A stretch of DNA of 53,034 nt from an uncultured Collinsella sp. (GCA_934630855.1 CAKTWW010000010.1:1-53034); one strand, 5' to 3'; positions 32,438-42,275 are shown, counted from the first letter of the stretch. Made by a program: numbers and translations. Notes: generated from the sequence alone by a model not told the origin.

Positions 32438-32734
32438 GTCTCGATCTGTAACAACAAGACCCGAATTACCCAGCTAGTTGTTACGGATTGAGATGTTGTT
32501 TGCCCGCCGGTTCTTTTGTCTCAATCTGTAACATCTGGAGCCGTTTTGGGCGGCTAACTGTTACAGTTCGAGATTTTGTCGGCGGCCCCATCCGTTTGTC
32601 TCGATCTGTAACAGTAAGAGGGTCAAATCGGGTCTAACTGTTACAGATTGAGATTTTGGCGGCAGGTCCGTTCGTTCATCTCGATCTGTAACAGGTAGAG
32701 GCTCAAAAGCCGGCTAGGTGTTACAGATTGAGAC
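32438..32734. repeat. Four 57-bp palindromes in an exact 80-bp register
   Basis: Copies start at 32438, 32518, 32598 and 32678, exactly 80 bp apart. Each has arms GTCTCRATCTGTAACA and TGTTACAGATTGAGA with a semi-conserved 25-bp centre, and copies are separated by 23-bp G+C-rich spacers of mostly different sequence (CGGCGG.. and related). The stretch between the GntR gene and prfC holds no reading frame I can support. Single or paired members are at 2203, 2284 and 11034. Confidence 0.93.
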
Positions 32735-32825
32735 AAACTGCTGCGGAGTGCTGCCGCCGACCGGCAACCAAGACCCCGACTGATGAATTTGTCCTGATAG
32801 GTGCTCTGCCGCAGCATTTCGCGGC

Positions 32826-32831
32826 TACAAT
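32826..32831 (+). promoter_or_regulatory. -10 box of prfC
   Basis: TACAAT, 49 bases before the prfC ATG and downstream of the palindrome array, so the array is probably not part of the prfC transcript. Confidence 0.35.
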
Positions 32832-32880
32832 AGACGGGTTACATCGACGTAATGCATATAGAACGCAAGAAAGGATCCGC

Positions 32881-34494
<1,614 letters not shown>

Positions 34495-34501
34495 CGCATC
34501 G

Positions 34502-34533
34502 GCGCGGCGGTCCAACGGGGCCGCCGCGCTCTT
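34502..34533 (+). terminator. Intrinsic terminator of prfC
   Basis: GCGCGGCGG (34502-34510) pairs with CCGCCGCGC (34521-34529), a perfect 9-bp stem, followed by TCTTTG, 7 bp past the prfC stop. Confidence 0.75.
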
Positions 34534-34594
34534 TGCTTGCCTGCCGCCGGCGGAGCGGCTATCATACCCACCGTCGTCTCAAGACCGGGACGGC

Positions 34595-34645
34595 CGAGCA
34601 GTTCGGGTCCGATATCCTGCTCGTTAAACCTAAAACCAAAGGAGT
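34595..34645 (+). promoter_or_regulatory. Possible preQ1-type riboswitch
   Basis: A 7-bp stem CGAGCAG (34595-34601) / CTGCTCG (34617-34623) has a 15-nt loop beginning TTCGGGTCC. An A-rich tail, TTAAACCTAAAACC, runs straight into AAAGGAG. The loop GGGT can pair with ACC in the tail to make an H-type pseudoknot that would cover the ribosome binding site. This is the layout of class I preQ1 riboswitches, and the gene it controls is a queuosine-precursor transporter. The match to the consensus is partial. Confidence 0.4.
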
Positions 34646-34650
34646 ACATA

Positions 34651-35373
34651 ATGATCAAGAAGGTCATGGAGGACTACAAAGTCCTGCTGCGGAGCATTCC
34701 CGCGGCAACGGTTTCGCTGTTTATCGTGAGCGTCATCATGATGAACCTGCTGGCCAACAAAGAGCTCATCAGCCTGCCATATCTGGCGCTCGATTGCGGC
34801 TTTGTGGTGAGCTGGGTCTCGTTTTTGTGCCAGGACATGATCTGCAAGCGCTTTGGCGCCAAGGCATCCATCAAAATCTCTATCCTCGCACTGCTGGTTA
34901 ACCTGGCCGTGAGCCTGTGCTTTTGGCTGTGCTCGCTCACGCCCGGCATGTGGGGCGCCTACTACGACACGGGCATGATCGAGGTCAACACCGCCCTCAA
35001 CGCCACGATCGGCGGCACCTGGTACGTGGTGTTTGGCTCATCGCTGGCCATGCTCACTTCTGCCGTGGTCAACTCCACGCTCAACCAATCGCTCGGCCGC
35101 ATGCTCAAAAAGAATAACTTTGCGAGCTTTGCCTTCCGCTCCTATGTGTCCACGGGCATTGGCCAGTTTATCGACAACCTGGTCTTCGCCATTGTGGTGA
35201 GCCATACGTTCTTTGGCTGGACCTGGGTGCAGGTGCTTATGTGCTCGCTGACCGGCGCTATCGCCGAGCTGCTGTGCGAGGTCTTCTTGAGCCCCGTGGG
35301 CTACAAGGTCGTGCGTAGCTGGGAGCGCGAGAATGTGGGCTCCGAGTACCTCGAGCGCCACGCGACCGCCTAA
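34651..35373 (+). CDS. VUT/YhhQ-family queuosine precursor transporter
   Basis: Membrane protein of 240 residues with about six helices, first SIPAATVSLFIVSVIMMNLLANKELISL. It belongs to the COG1738 (YhhQ, queuosine precursor transporter) family: the VSWVSFLCQDMICKRFGAKASIKISILAL segment and the C-terminal SLTGAIAELLCEVFLSPVGYKVV are typical. It would import preQ0, preQ1 or queuine for modification of tRNA position 34. ATG 34651 has AAGGAG seven bases upstream. A possible preQ1 riboswitch lies in its leader. The SDR gene starts 9 bp after its stop, so the two form an operon. Confidence 0.88.
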   Translation: MIKKVMEDYKVLLRSIPAATVSLFIVSVIMMNLLANKELISLPYLALDCGFVVSWVSFLCQDMICKRFGAKASIKISILALLVNLAVSLCFWLCSLTPGMWGAYYDTGMIEVNTALNATIGGTWYVVFGSSLAMLTSAVVNSTLNQSLGRMLKKNNFASFAFRSYVSTGIGQFIDNLVFAIVVSHTFFGWTWVQVLMCSLTGAIAELLCEVFLSPVGYKVVRSWERENVGSEYLERHATA

Positions 35374-35382
35374 GGAGCAAGT

Positions 35383-36063
35383 ATGCGGGTTTTGATCACG
35401 GGCGCCTCGGGCGGTATCGGAACCGCGTGTGTGCAGCGCTTTTTGGACGAGGGTCACGAGGTCGTGGGCTTTGATCTGCTGCCGGCGGCGATCGAACACG
35501 AGCGCTACCGCCATCTGATCGTTGATGTCCGCGAGCCTAACTCGTTTCCAGGCGACCTTGAGCCTCAGGTAATCGTGAACGTTGCCGGTGTACAGGATTC
35601 GGCCGATGACATTGCCGCCAACCTGCGTGGCACCATCAACGTGACCGAGCGCTACGCCTTTGTGGGAGAGGGGCTTGCCGCCAAGCCAGCGCCTGCTATC
35701 CAATCCGTGGTCAATGTGGGGTCGGCGAGCGGACATACGGGATCGGAGTTTCCCGCCTATGCTGCCAGCAAGGGTGGCGTTATCGCCTACACCAAGAACC
35801 TTGCAAACCGCCTGGCGCCGCAGGCCATCGCCAACAGTGTGGACCCGGGCGGCGTTATCACGCCGCTCAACCGTTGCGTGATGGAAGACGAACGCCTGTG
35901 GAACCAGATTATGGAGCTCACGCCGCTTAAACGCTGGGCCACCGCCCAAGAGATCGCCGAGTGGATCTACTTTGTGGGCGTGACCAACCGTTTTATGACC
36001 GGGCAGAGCCTGCTGATCGATGGCGGCGAGGCCGGCCGCACACAATTTATTTGGCCCGAATAG
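35383..36063 (+). CDS. Short-chain dehydrogenase/reductase
   Basis: NAD(P)H-dependent oxidoreductase of 226 residues. The cofactor-binding motif TGASGGIGTAC is at residue 6, an NVAGVQDSADD segment replaces the usual NNAG, and the active site is SGHTGSEFPAYAASKGGVIAYTKNLA with Tyr and Lys in YxxxK. DPGGVITPLNR and FMTGQSLLIDGG finish the family pattern. The substrate is unknown (3-oxoacyl-ACP reductase-like). ATG 35383 follows AAGGAG. It is the second gene in an operon with the queuosine transporter, and no functional reason is obvious. Confidence 0.92.
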   Translation: MRVLITGASGGIGTACVQRFLDEGHEVVGFDLLPAAIEHERYRHLIVDVREPNSFPGDLEPQVIVNVAGVQDSADDIAANLRGTINVTERYAFVGEGLAAKPAPAIQSVVNVGSASGHTGSEFPAYAASKGGVIAYTKNLANRLAPQAIANSVDPGGVITPLNRCVMEDERLWNQIMELTPLKRWATAQEIAEWIYFVGVTNRFMTGQSLLIDGGEAGRTQFIWPE

Positions 36064-36064
36064 G

Positions 36065-36100
36065 AAACGCGCCCGATGGAAAGCCGTCGGGCGCGTTTTT
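36065..36100. terminator. Bidirectional intrinsic terminator
   Basis: AAACGCGCCCGATGG pairs with CCGTCGGGCGCGTTT with a short AAAG loop, and a T run follows. It lies directly after the SDR stop and 13 bp from the end of the convergent ung gene. Confidence 0.9.
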
Positions 36101-36113
36101 GATGTATCGATTT

Positions 36114-36839
36114 TTAACCGAGGCAAGTCCAGTTGACGGGGATCGAGCCGCGCTGTTCGAGTAGCCGATTGGCTGCCGAGAAGGGACGCGACCCCATAAA
36201 AGCGGGGAGTTCTGCCGTGGCACGGTTGGCCGAAAGCGGCGAAGGGTGCGTAGAGGCCAGGCAGAACTTGCCGGTTGCCTTGCCCGCGCCGGTCGCGGCG
36301 AGCTTGCCTTCGACCATCTGCTGGGCAAAGCGACCCCATGCCAAAAAGACTACCGGCTGGGGCAGCTGGCAGCAGCGCTCGATGACGTAGTCGGTCAGCG
36401 TGCTCCAGCCCAGCTTGGCGTGCGAATTGGCGGCATGCTCGCGCACGGTGAGCGTGGTGTTGAGAAGCAGGACGCCCTGTTGCGCCCATGGAGTCAGATC
36501 GCCCGTGGCGGGGATGGGGCAGCCCAGGTCGGCGTTGAGTTCCTTATAGATGTTGCGTAGGCTCGGCGGTAGCTTGGTTTGCGTCGCGGGAACCGAGAAC
36601 GATAGCCCCATGGCCTGGTTGGGCCCATGGTAGGGGTCTTGGCCTAAGATGACGACTTTGACCTGATCCGCCGGCGTATAGGCAAGCGCGTTGAGGATGT
36701 CGTCCTGTGCCGGGTAGATGGTCTGCTCGGCACGCAAAAGGGCGATGTGCTCGAGCAACTGGTTCGTGGTGTCACGTACCGGCTGCGGCGCATCGCCCAA
36801 CCAAGTTGCTATGTTGCGGTCGCGAGTTGCGGTGTCCAT
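36114..36839 (-). CDS. ung: Uracil-DNA glycosylase
   Basis: Removes uracil from DNA as the first step of base excision repair. The 241 residues contain all family-1 motifs: VVILGQDPYHGPNQAMGLSFSV (catalytic Asp in GQDPYHG, near residue 65), LLLNTTLTVREHAANSH, VFLAWGRFAQ and STHPSPLSANR (the His of motif B). ATG 36839 has AAGGAG four bases upstream; the longer frame from 36872 has no site. It is separate from its neighbours and shares its terminator with the SDR gene. Confidence 0.97.
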   Translation of the reverse strand: MDTATRDRNIATWLGDAPQPVRDTTNQLLEHIALLRAEQTIYPAQDDILNALAYTPADQVKVVILGQDPYHGPNQAMGLSFSVPATQTKLPPSLRNIYKELNADLGCPIPATGDLTPWAQQGVLLLNTTLTVREHAANSHAKLGWSTLTDYVIERCCQLPQPVVFLAWGRFAQQMVEGKLAATGAGKATGKFCLASTHPSPLSANRATAELPAFMGSRPFSAANRLLEQRGSIPVNWTCLG

Positions 36840-36927
36840 GGAGCTCCTTGTACGTAGATGCTTTGCTGGCATCTATTGTAAAGGCGCACCGGTTGCCTTT
36901 ATGCCGCGGCTGCATGAAGAGTGGGGT

Positions 36928-37830
36928 CTACGAGACGTGCTCGGGCGCTCCTGCCATGTGAGCGTGTACTTGCGAACGAAGGCGCGGGAGCTCAACGGTT
37001 GCCACCATGACGCCGGTGAGGATGAGGGCGGCGCCAAAGAAGGCGATGGGGCTCAGGACCTCGCCAACCAGGAAGAACGAGAAGACGGCGGAGCAAACCG
37101 GCTCGAGCGAGAAGGCAAAGCCAGTTGTCTCGGCGGGCACGTGAGGCTGCACGAGCGTCTGGGTGATAAAGCCGTAGGCAGAGCAGATGAGCGCGAGGGC
37201 GACAACAACCACGATCTCGCTGGGTGTGCTGGGAAGGGTGAAGCCGCCAAAGACAAACGCGGCGATGCCCGAGAACAGACCGCCAAAGCCAAGCTGCCAA
37301 ACACCCAGGGACAGCGGGTCGGCTTCTTCGACAAAACGCTTGGCGACGATGATATGGCCGGCATAGACAAAGGCGGAGAGCAGCATGATGAGCGCGCCGG
37401 GGTTGAGGCTGGTAAAGTCGGCGCCCGAGAGCAGCAGCATGCCACAGGTAACGATGGCGGTGCCGACGAGCACCTTGCGCTCCGGGGCACGACGCAACAG
37501 GGCGGCGTTGGCAAACGGCACGATTACGACCGTCAGGCTCTGCAAAAAGCCGGCGGTAGAGGCGGAGGTGAGGCTGGAGCCGAGGCACATGCAGGTGAGC
37601 TCGGTTGCCATGATGGCGCCGATAATGGCGGCGCGGACCATTACGTCACGGTTGATACGGAACGCGCGCTTATGGAAAAGCAGCAGGCAGGCCGCGAAGG
37701 CGATGAGGCAGCGCAACGCGACGATACTCGTGGCGTTCATGCTGTCCATGCCGATCTTCATGAGGGGGTACGAAAAGCCCCATGCGACGGGAACGGAAAA
37801 CGAGAGCGCGATTGCTTTTTTGCGATCCAT
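36928..37830 (-). CDS. EamA/DMT-family transporter
   Basis: Inner-membrane permease of 300 residues with ten predicted helices and the internal two-fold repeat of the drug/metabolite transporter superfamily. The first repeat begins KKAIALSFSVPVAWGFSYPLMKIGMDSMNATSIVALRCLIAF and the second LIMLLSAFVYAGHIIVAKRFVEEADPL. It would export or import an amino acid, metabolite or drug. ATG 37830 has AAAGGAG four bases upstream. A LysR gene is divergent 158 bp away, which suggests that LysR controls it. Confidence 0.92.
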   Translation of the reverse strand: MDRKKAIALSFSVPVAWGFSYPLMKIGMDSMNATSIVALRCLIAFAACLLLFHKRAFRINRDVMVRAAIIGAIMATELTCMCLGSSLTSASTAGFLQSLTVVIVPFANAALLRRAPERKVLVGTAIVTCGMLLLSGADFTSLNPGALIMLLSAFVYAGHIIVAKRFVEEADPLSLGVWQLGFGGLFSGIAAFVFGGFTLPSTPSEIVVVVALALICSAYGFITQTLVQPHVPAETTGFAFSLEPVCSAVFSFFLVGEVLSPIAFFGAALILTGVMVATVELPRLRSQVHAHMAGAPEHVS

Positions 37831-37910
37831 GGGACTCCTTTTGTTACAGAACGGTTTCGCAAAAAGGATTCTGCCCCCAGATTTGGATGTAGTAAAGCGA
37901 ATGTATCTTC

Positions 37911-37929
37911 AGTATGATTAAGCAATACT
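37911..37929. promoter_or_regulatory. LysR-type binding site
   Basis: AGTAT-N9-ATACT, a palindrome with the T-N11-A core used by LysR proteins. It lies between the divergent EamA and LysR genes, 82 bp from the EamA start and 60 bp from the LysR start. Confidence 0.55.
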
Positions 37930-37988
37930 AATGTAGGTAGAAAAAGCCCTGGCAAAACGTTTTACGGCTACACCGATGTGGAGGCACG

Positions 37989-38855
37989 ATGGCATCGCGA
38001 TATCAGATTGTATGTATGGTGGTCGATTGCGGCAGCCTGAAACGCGCGGCCGACGAGCTAGGCTATACGCAAAGTGCGGTGAGCCAGGCCGTCAAGGCGC
38101 TCGAGCGCGAGCTGGGTACCACGCTTATCGAGCGCGGTAAGCAAGGTGTCTCGCTTACGCGCGACGGCAAGCAGTACCTGCCGTATCTGCGCCAAATCGT
38201 AACTGCCGAGGCCGAGCTTGAGGGCAAGCGTCAGGAGTTGCTGGGACTCTCCTCGACTGATATTCGAATCGCGACGTTTACTAACGTGAGCCGCACCGTA
38301 TTGCCGCGCGTGATTCGCGACTTTGGGGCTCTGCATCCGGGCGTGCACTTTACCCTCAAGCAGGGCGATTACACGCGCAACGCCCAGTGGGTGCACGATG
38401 GCGTGGTTGACTTTTGCTTTACGGCGCGCGGATTTACCGCCGGGCTCGAGAAGCGCGTGGTCTATCACGACGAGTTGGTGGCGCTTTTGCCGGCCGCGCA
38501 TCCGCTGACGGCAAAGGAAAAGGTGACGCTTGCCGACCTGGCGTCAGAGTCGTTTGTGCTGCTGGACGAGGGCGAACAGAGCCTGGTGCTCGATGCATTC
38601 GCAGCGCACGGGCTGTCGCCGCACGTGACGAGTGAGGTTACCGACGACTACACCATCATGGCGATGGTGGAGGAGGGCCTAGGCGTGAGCATGCTGTATC
38701 GCCGTACCGTCGAGGGCATGCGGGCCGATATTCGCGTACGTCCCATCGTGCATGCTCCCTCGCGCGACGTGGTGGCAGCTTGGCGCAGCTGGGACACCAT
38801 GCCTATCGCCACGAGGCGTTTTATCGACTATATGAGCTCGCATATTGTCAATTAA
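37989..38855 (+). CDS. LysR-family transcriptional regulator
   Basis: Transcription factor of 288 residues. The N-terminal helix-turn-helix reads YQIVCMVVDCGSLKRAADELGYTQSAVSQAVKALERELGTTLIERGKQGVSLTRDGKQYL, and the rest is the two-lobed substrate-binding domain of the family (IRIATFTNVSRTVLPRVIRDF ... LVALLPAAHPL). ATG 37989 has GGAGG four bases upstream. Its position opposite the EamA transporter, with an AGTAT-N9-ATACT site between them, makes that gene the likely target. The co-inducer is unknown. Confidence 0.94.
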   Translation: MASRYQIVCMVVDCGSLKRAADELGYTQSAVSQAVKALERELGTTLIERGKQGVSLTRDGKQYLPYLRQIVTAEAELEGKRQELLGLSSTDIRIATFTNVSRTVLPRVIRDFGALHPGVHFTLKQGDYTRNAQWVHDGVVDFCFTARGFTAGLEKRVVYHDELVALLPAAHPLTAKEKVTLADLASESFVLLDEGEQSLVLDAFAAHGLSPHVTSEVTDDYTIMAMVEEGLGVSMLYRRTVEGMRADIRVRPIVHAPSRDVVAAWRSWDTMPIATRRFIDYMSSHIVN

Positions 38856-38882
38856 TGACTGGCGTGACGTTGAACGCGGTGT

Positions 38883-40265
38883 TTAGCGGGCTGTCGCTTT
38901 GGCTTGGGCGGCGCGATAGGTGCGCGCCGGGTGGCAGAGCAATACCGCTACGACCATAAAGAACGCCGTGGTGCCCAGGCTGATGGGGTAGACCATCATG
39001 ATGTTCGCAAAGGTGCGGAAGTGCGGGAAGACGCAGAACACCCAATAGAAGCGAATGCCGCAGACACAGATCATGGTGATGAGGGCGGGCATGAGCGAGA
39101 TGCCAAAGCCGCGCAGGTAGCCGGACATGTTCTCGTAGAACATGCTAAAGGCGTACGCCGGGAAGATCGAGCACACGCGGATATAGCCGATTGAGACGAT
39201 GTTGGGATCGCTGTTGAACAGTGACAAGATCTCGCGTCCCAGGCCGACGATGATAACGATGGTGGTGAGCGCGACAATACCGCCTTCAACCAGGCAGACC
39301 TTAAGTGTCTTGGTGCAGCGGTCGATTTGACGAGCACCGTGGTTTTGTCCCACAAAGGTGGTGCAGGCCTGGCTAAAGCTGTTGAGCAGGTTGTAGCACA
39401 CGTACTCCAGGCTCATGGCTGCGCTAGAGGCCGCCATGACCTCGGTGCCCAGGCTGTTGATGGCAGACTGAATGATGATGTTGGCGACGGCAAAGACGGC
39501 GCTCTGGATGCCGGCGGGCAGGCCGATCTTGACGATGCGCTTGAGGGCGACGGGGTCGATGGCGAGGTCGCGCGGGTTGACGCGGACAACGGAGTCGGTC
39601 TTGAGTAGGCGGATAAAGAGTGTGACGGCGCTCGTGGTGTAGGCGATTGCCGTGGCGATGGCAACACCTGCTACGCCCCAGTGCAGCACAGGGACAAAGA
39701 TGAGGTCCAGACAGATGTTGAGGACGGTGGACACGGCGAGCGCCTGGAGCGGCATGCGGGTGATGCCGACGGAGCGGAAGATCGCGGCTTCGAAGTTGTA
39801 GAGCAGGATCGAGGGCATGCTCAGCAAAAAGACGCGCAGGTAGAGCGATGCGAGCGGCATGGTCTCGGCGGGGACGTTGAGCGCGGCGAGCATGGGCTCG
39901 GCGAAGACCTCGCCCAGCGCGATGACGACAAAGCCCACGAGTGCCATAAGGATCGAGGTGTGGACCGCGCGCTTGACCATGTTCTGGTCGTTGCGGCCGA
40001 TAGCGTTGGCGATAACCACGTTGGAGCCAAGCGATAAGCCAATGAACAGGTTGATCATCAGGCTGGTAAGCGGAACGTTGGAGCCGACGGCGGCCATGGC
40101 AAGGGTTCCCTGGTCGCCCGAGAAGTTGCCGATAATGACCGTGGCGATGAGGTTCGACAGTTGCTCGAGGATGCTCGTCGCGGCCACGGGGAAGGCGAAT
40201 AGGGGAATGTTGCGCCACAGCGAGCCAGTCGTCATGTCAATGTGCTTAGATGCGGTATCAGCCAT
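38883..40265 (-). CDS. MATE-family multidrug/metabolite efflux protein
   Basis: Twelve-helix Na+- or H+-driven antiporter of 460 residues. MATE features are the N-terminal GSLWRNIPLFAFPVAATSILEQLSNLIATVIIGNFSG, the GSNVPLTSLMINLFIGLSLGSNVVIANAIGRND block in helix 2, and its pseudo-repeat SFSQACTTFVGQNHGARQIDRC in the C-terminal half. The start ATG 40265 is preceded by a modest GAGAG. It has its own promoter region and no linked regulator, so the substrate is open. A CTAGTC palindrome lies upstream. Confidence 0.94.
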   Translation of the reverse strand: MADTASKHIDMTTGSLWRNIPLFAFPVAATSILEQLSNLIATVIIGNFSGDQGTLAMAAVGSNVPLTSLMINLFIGLSLGSNVVIANAIGRNDQNMVKRAVHTSILMALVGFVVIALGEVFAEPMLAALNVPAETMPLASLYLRVFLLSMPSILLYNFEAAIFRSVGITRMPLQALAVSTVLNICLDLIFVPVLHWGVAGVAIATAIAYTTSAVTLFIRLLKTDSVVRVNPRDLAIDPVALKRIVKIGLPAGIQSAVFAVANIIIQSAINSLGTEVMAASSAAMSLEYVCYNLLNSFSQACTTFVGQNHGARQIDRCTKTLKVCLVEGGIVALTTIVIIVGLGREILSLFNSDPNIVSIGYIRVCSIFPAYAFSMFYENMSGYLRGFGISLMPALITMICVCGIRFYWVFCVFPHFRTFANIMMVYPISLGTTAFFMVVAVLLCHPARTYRAAQAKATAR

Positions 40266-40378
40266 ACGCTCTCAATCTCTTATATGCGCTTCAATGCTAA
40301 TTTGCGCAGACGATGATACTCCTAATGCGATCAGCCGGTACTTGGGGGGGGAACGTTTCTTTTCTGTCAGCACATAGA

Positions 40379-40436
40379 CTAGTCATTGGGGACGTTCTTG
40401 TTTGACTAGTCGTTTAAGAACGTCCCCAATGACTAG
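40379..40436. repeat. GGGGACGTTC palindromic repeat, copy 2 (perfect)
   Basis: Arms 40379-40399 and 40416-40436 are perfectly complementary over 21 bp, around a 16-bp loop holding GACTAGTC. It is almost identical to the element at 21-78, including the loop. It lies between the divergent MATE and rlmA-type genes. Confidence 0.9.
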
Positions 40437-40492
40437 GTGGGGGAGGCGTGAGACAATGGTGGGCGCTGTGTTGTCCGCGCTAAGGAGTTTCC

Positions 40493-41308
40493 ATGTTGTT
40501 GTGTCCCGTTTGCCATGAGCCGTTGGTGGACGACGAGCGTGGGGCTGCATGCGCGGGCGGACATCGGTTCGATCGTGCGCGCGAGGGCTATCTGTACCTG
40601 CTGCGCTCGTCCAAGAGCGGTGACTCCATGGGCGATCCCAAGTCGCAGGCGCGCAGCCGTCGCGACTTTCTGAATCGCGACTACTATGCGCCATTACGCG
40701 ATGCGATGGTCGAGCTGGTGCGCGAACGAGCGGCTGAGCGCGGGGCGTCCACGGACAAACCTCTGAACTTGCTCGACATCTGCTGTGGCGAGGGCTACTA
40801 CACAAGTGCCATGGGCTCGGTACCGAACGTTGATGCCTACGGGTTTGACCTGGGCAAGGAAATGGTGCGCCTGGCTGCCAAGCGAGGCGGCGCGACGTAT
40901 TTCGTCGCCAACATGAAGGACATCCCCGTGGCGGATGGCTCGTTCGACATGGTGACCGAGCTTTTTGCTCCCTTTAACGAGCGCGAGTTTGCCCGCGTGC
41001 TGGCGCCCGAGGGCTCGCTCTATACCGTGGTGCCGGGCGCCCGCCATCTCTTTGGGCTCAAGGAGGTGCTCTACGACACGCCATATCTCAACGATGAAAA
41101 GCTACCGAAGACTACCGAGCTCGAGTTGGTCGGAATGCAGCGGGTGTCTGCGAACATTATGCTTCAGACCCAGGCTGACATCGAGGCGGTGTTCCAGATG
41201 ACGCCGTACTACTACCGCACGCGCCCTGCCGACAAAGAGCGCCTGGCAAACCTGGACACCCTTCAAACCGACATCGACTTCATCATCGCCGAGTACCGCC
41301 ACAGTTAA
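40493..41308 (+). CDS. 23S rRNA (guanine-N1) methyltransferase, RlmA family
   Basis: SAM-dependent rRNA methylase of 271 residues. The N-terminal zinc finger LCPVCHEPL ... ACAGGHRFDRAREGYLYLL is the hallmark of RlmA (E. coli G745 or Gram-positive G748 methylase, the latter linked to tylosin resistance). Then come SGDSMGDPKSQARSRRDFL and the SAM site LLDICCGEGYYTSAM, with VADGSFDMVTELFAPFNEREFARVLAPEG. ATG 40493 has AAGGAG five bases upstream. Position 745 versus 748 cannot be told by eye. A terminator follows at 41363. Confidence 0.9.
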   Translation: MLLCPVCHEPLVDDERGAACAGGHRFDRAREGYLYLLRSSKSGDSMGDPKSQARSRRDFLNRDYYAPLRDAMVELVRERAAERGASTDKPLNLLDICCGEGYYTSAMGSVPNVDAYGFDLGKEMVRLAAKRGGATYFVANMKDIPVADGSFDMVTELFAPFNEREFARVLAPEGSLYTVVPGARHLFGLKEVLYDTPYLNDEKLPKTTELELVGMQRVSANIMLQTQADIEAVFQMTPYYYRTRPADKERLANLDTLQTDIDFIIAEYRHS

Positions 41309-41309
41309 C

Positions 41310-41346
41310 AACCTACCAAAAAGGGACAGGTTTATTTTGGCAGGTT
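41310..41346. repeat. GGGACAG hairpin repeat
   Basis: AACCTACCAAAA (41310-41321) pairs with TTTTGGCAGGTT (41335-41346), one mismatch, around AGGGACAGGTTTA. It belongs with the other GGGACAG-cored hairpins and starts right after the rlmA-type stop. A fragment of the same arm (CTGCCAAAAAGGA) is at 839-851. Confidence 0.7.
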
Positions 41347-41362
41347 TTATCTGGGTAAACGT

Positions 41363-41400
41363 AAAGGGCCGACCGCGTTGCTATGCGATCGGCCCTTTTT
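41363..41400. terminator. Intrinsic terminator between convergent genes
   Basis: AAGGGCCGACCGC pairs with GCGATCGGCCCTT (two mismatches) and is followed by TTTTT; A runs on the other side allow it to work for the convergent membrane-protein gene too. Confidence 0.85.
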
Positions 41401-41437
41401 GGTTGCTTGGTTGCAGGGAGCTGTGGGAGACAGGTGC

Positions 41438-41839
41438 CTACAGGCGGTCCTTGTTTTCGGCCTTAATGTCGTGTGCCTGCTGAATAAAGAACAGGTCGTA
41501 CACCACGATGACAAAGGCGCCATAGTTGATGGCGTCGCCGCCAAACGCGGGGAGCGTGAGCACAGCCTGCGCAATCGTGGCGATTGCGGCGACGATGCCG
41601 AGCTTAAACGCGCCGCCTACCTGCGAAGGCTTGTTGGCGCCCTTGATGCCCGCAACACCTGCGGCAAGATCGACAACGCCCTTGGCGACAAGCACGACCG
41701 TGGTGAGCATGGCGTTCGGCCCGTAGGTGGACTCGAACTTGCCGGTCGCGATGCCGGCGATTCCAATGACGAGACTGGCAATGCCCAGAACAAAATAAAT
41801 CAGGGCAAGGATTTTGAGTGTCTTGCGAGCGGCGCTCAT
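41438..41839 (-). CDS. Small four-helix membrane protein
   Basis: A 133-residue protein I cannot assign to a family. Four hydrophobic segments are visible: ILALIYFVLGIASLVIGIAGIA, MLTTVVLVAKGVVDLAAGVAGIKGA, LGIVAAIATIAQAVLTLPAF and YGAFVIVVYDLFFIQQA. It ends in a charged tail (HDIKAENKDRL). ATG 41839 is preceded by AAAGGA six bases upstream; the open frame extends another 53 codons upstream without a credible start. Proteins of this build are common in Coriobacteriia next to unrelated genes. No operon partner is seen. Confidence 0.8.
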   Translation of the reverse strand: MSAARKTLKILALIYFVLGIASLVIGIAGIATGKFESTYGPNAMLTTVVLVAKGVVDLAAGVAGIKGANKPSQVGGAFKLGIVAAIATIAQAVLTLPAFGGDAINYGAFVIVVYDLFFIQQAHDIKAENKDRL

Positions 41840-42067
41840 AACTGGTCCTTTCGATGCGGGCGCGGTGAATCTGTCGCGCCCAGGTTGCGGCATATATGGT
41901 GAAGCACATTGTAGTTCAACGCGGCGATGCATGCGCCTGAAAGCGACTCTTGCCTGTGCGGTCCAACCTTTCAAAAAGGAAAGCTGGACGTAAGTCAAAT
42001 CGATGGCAGCTCATGTGCGGCGCTGCGATGATGATGCCGTAACAAAGAGTTGATCTAAGGAGGAGCC

Positions 42068-42211
42068 ATGATGTACGGAGCAGGGCAAGTGCGTGAGCCG
42101 CAGTCGTTGGGAAGGCGCATGAGTGATTCTGTGATCGCCGCCGTGTGCACGGGATTGATGGCGGTGCTTTGCATTGGGATGCTGTGGGCCATGTCGCATG
42201 TGGGACAATAA
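42068..42211 (+). CDS. Small single-pass membrane protein (47 aa)
   Basis: A short gene with a very strong ribosome binding site (AAGGAGGAG, three to four bases before ATG 42068). The peptide starts MMYGAGQVREPQSLGRRMSD, a polar head with basic residues, followed by one membrane helix VIAAVCTGLMAVLCIGMLWAM and the end SHVGQ. The positive-inside rule places the N-terminus in the cytoplasm. It ends 64 bp before the RsmJ-like gene and could be co-transcribed. The function is unknown; it is easily missed by length filters. Confidence 0.7.
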   Translation: MMYGAGQVREPQSLGRRMSDSVIAAVCTGLMAVLCIGMLWAMSHVGQ

Positions 42212-42275
42212 CGGACGGTTGGGTGCCGGCATGAACGGCGCTCCGCGTATTCGTTTTGCTTGCTAAGGAGTGTCC

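Noticed and set aside
32438..32734. CRISPR array
   Set aside because: The repeats are long palindromes with 23-bp spacers that resemble one another, no cas genes are near, and single copies occur elsewhere.
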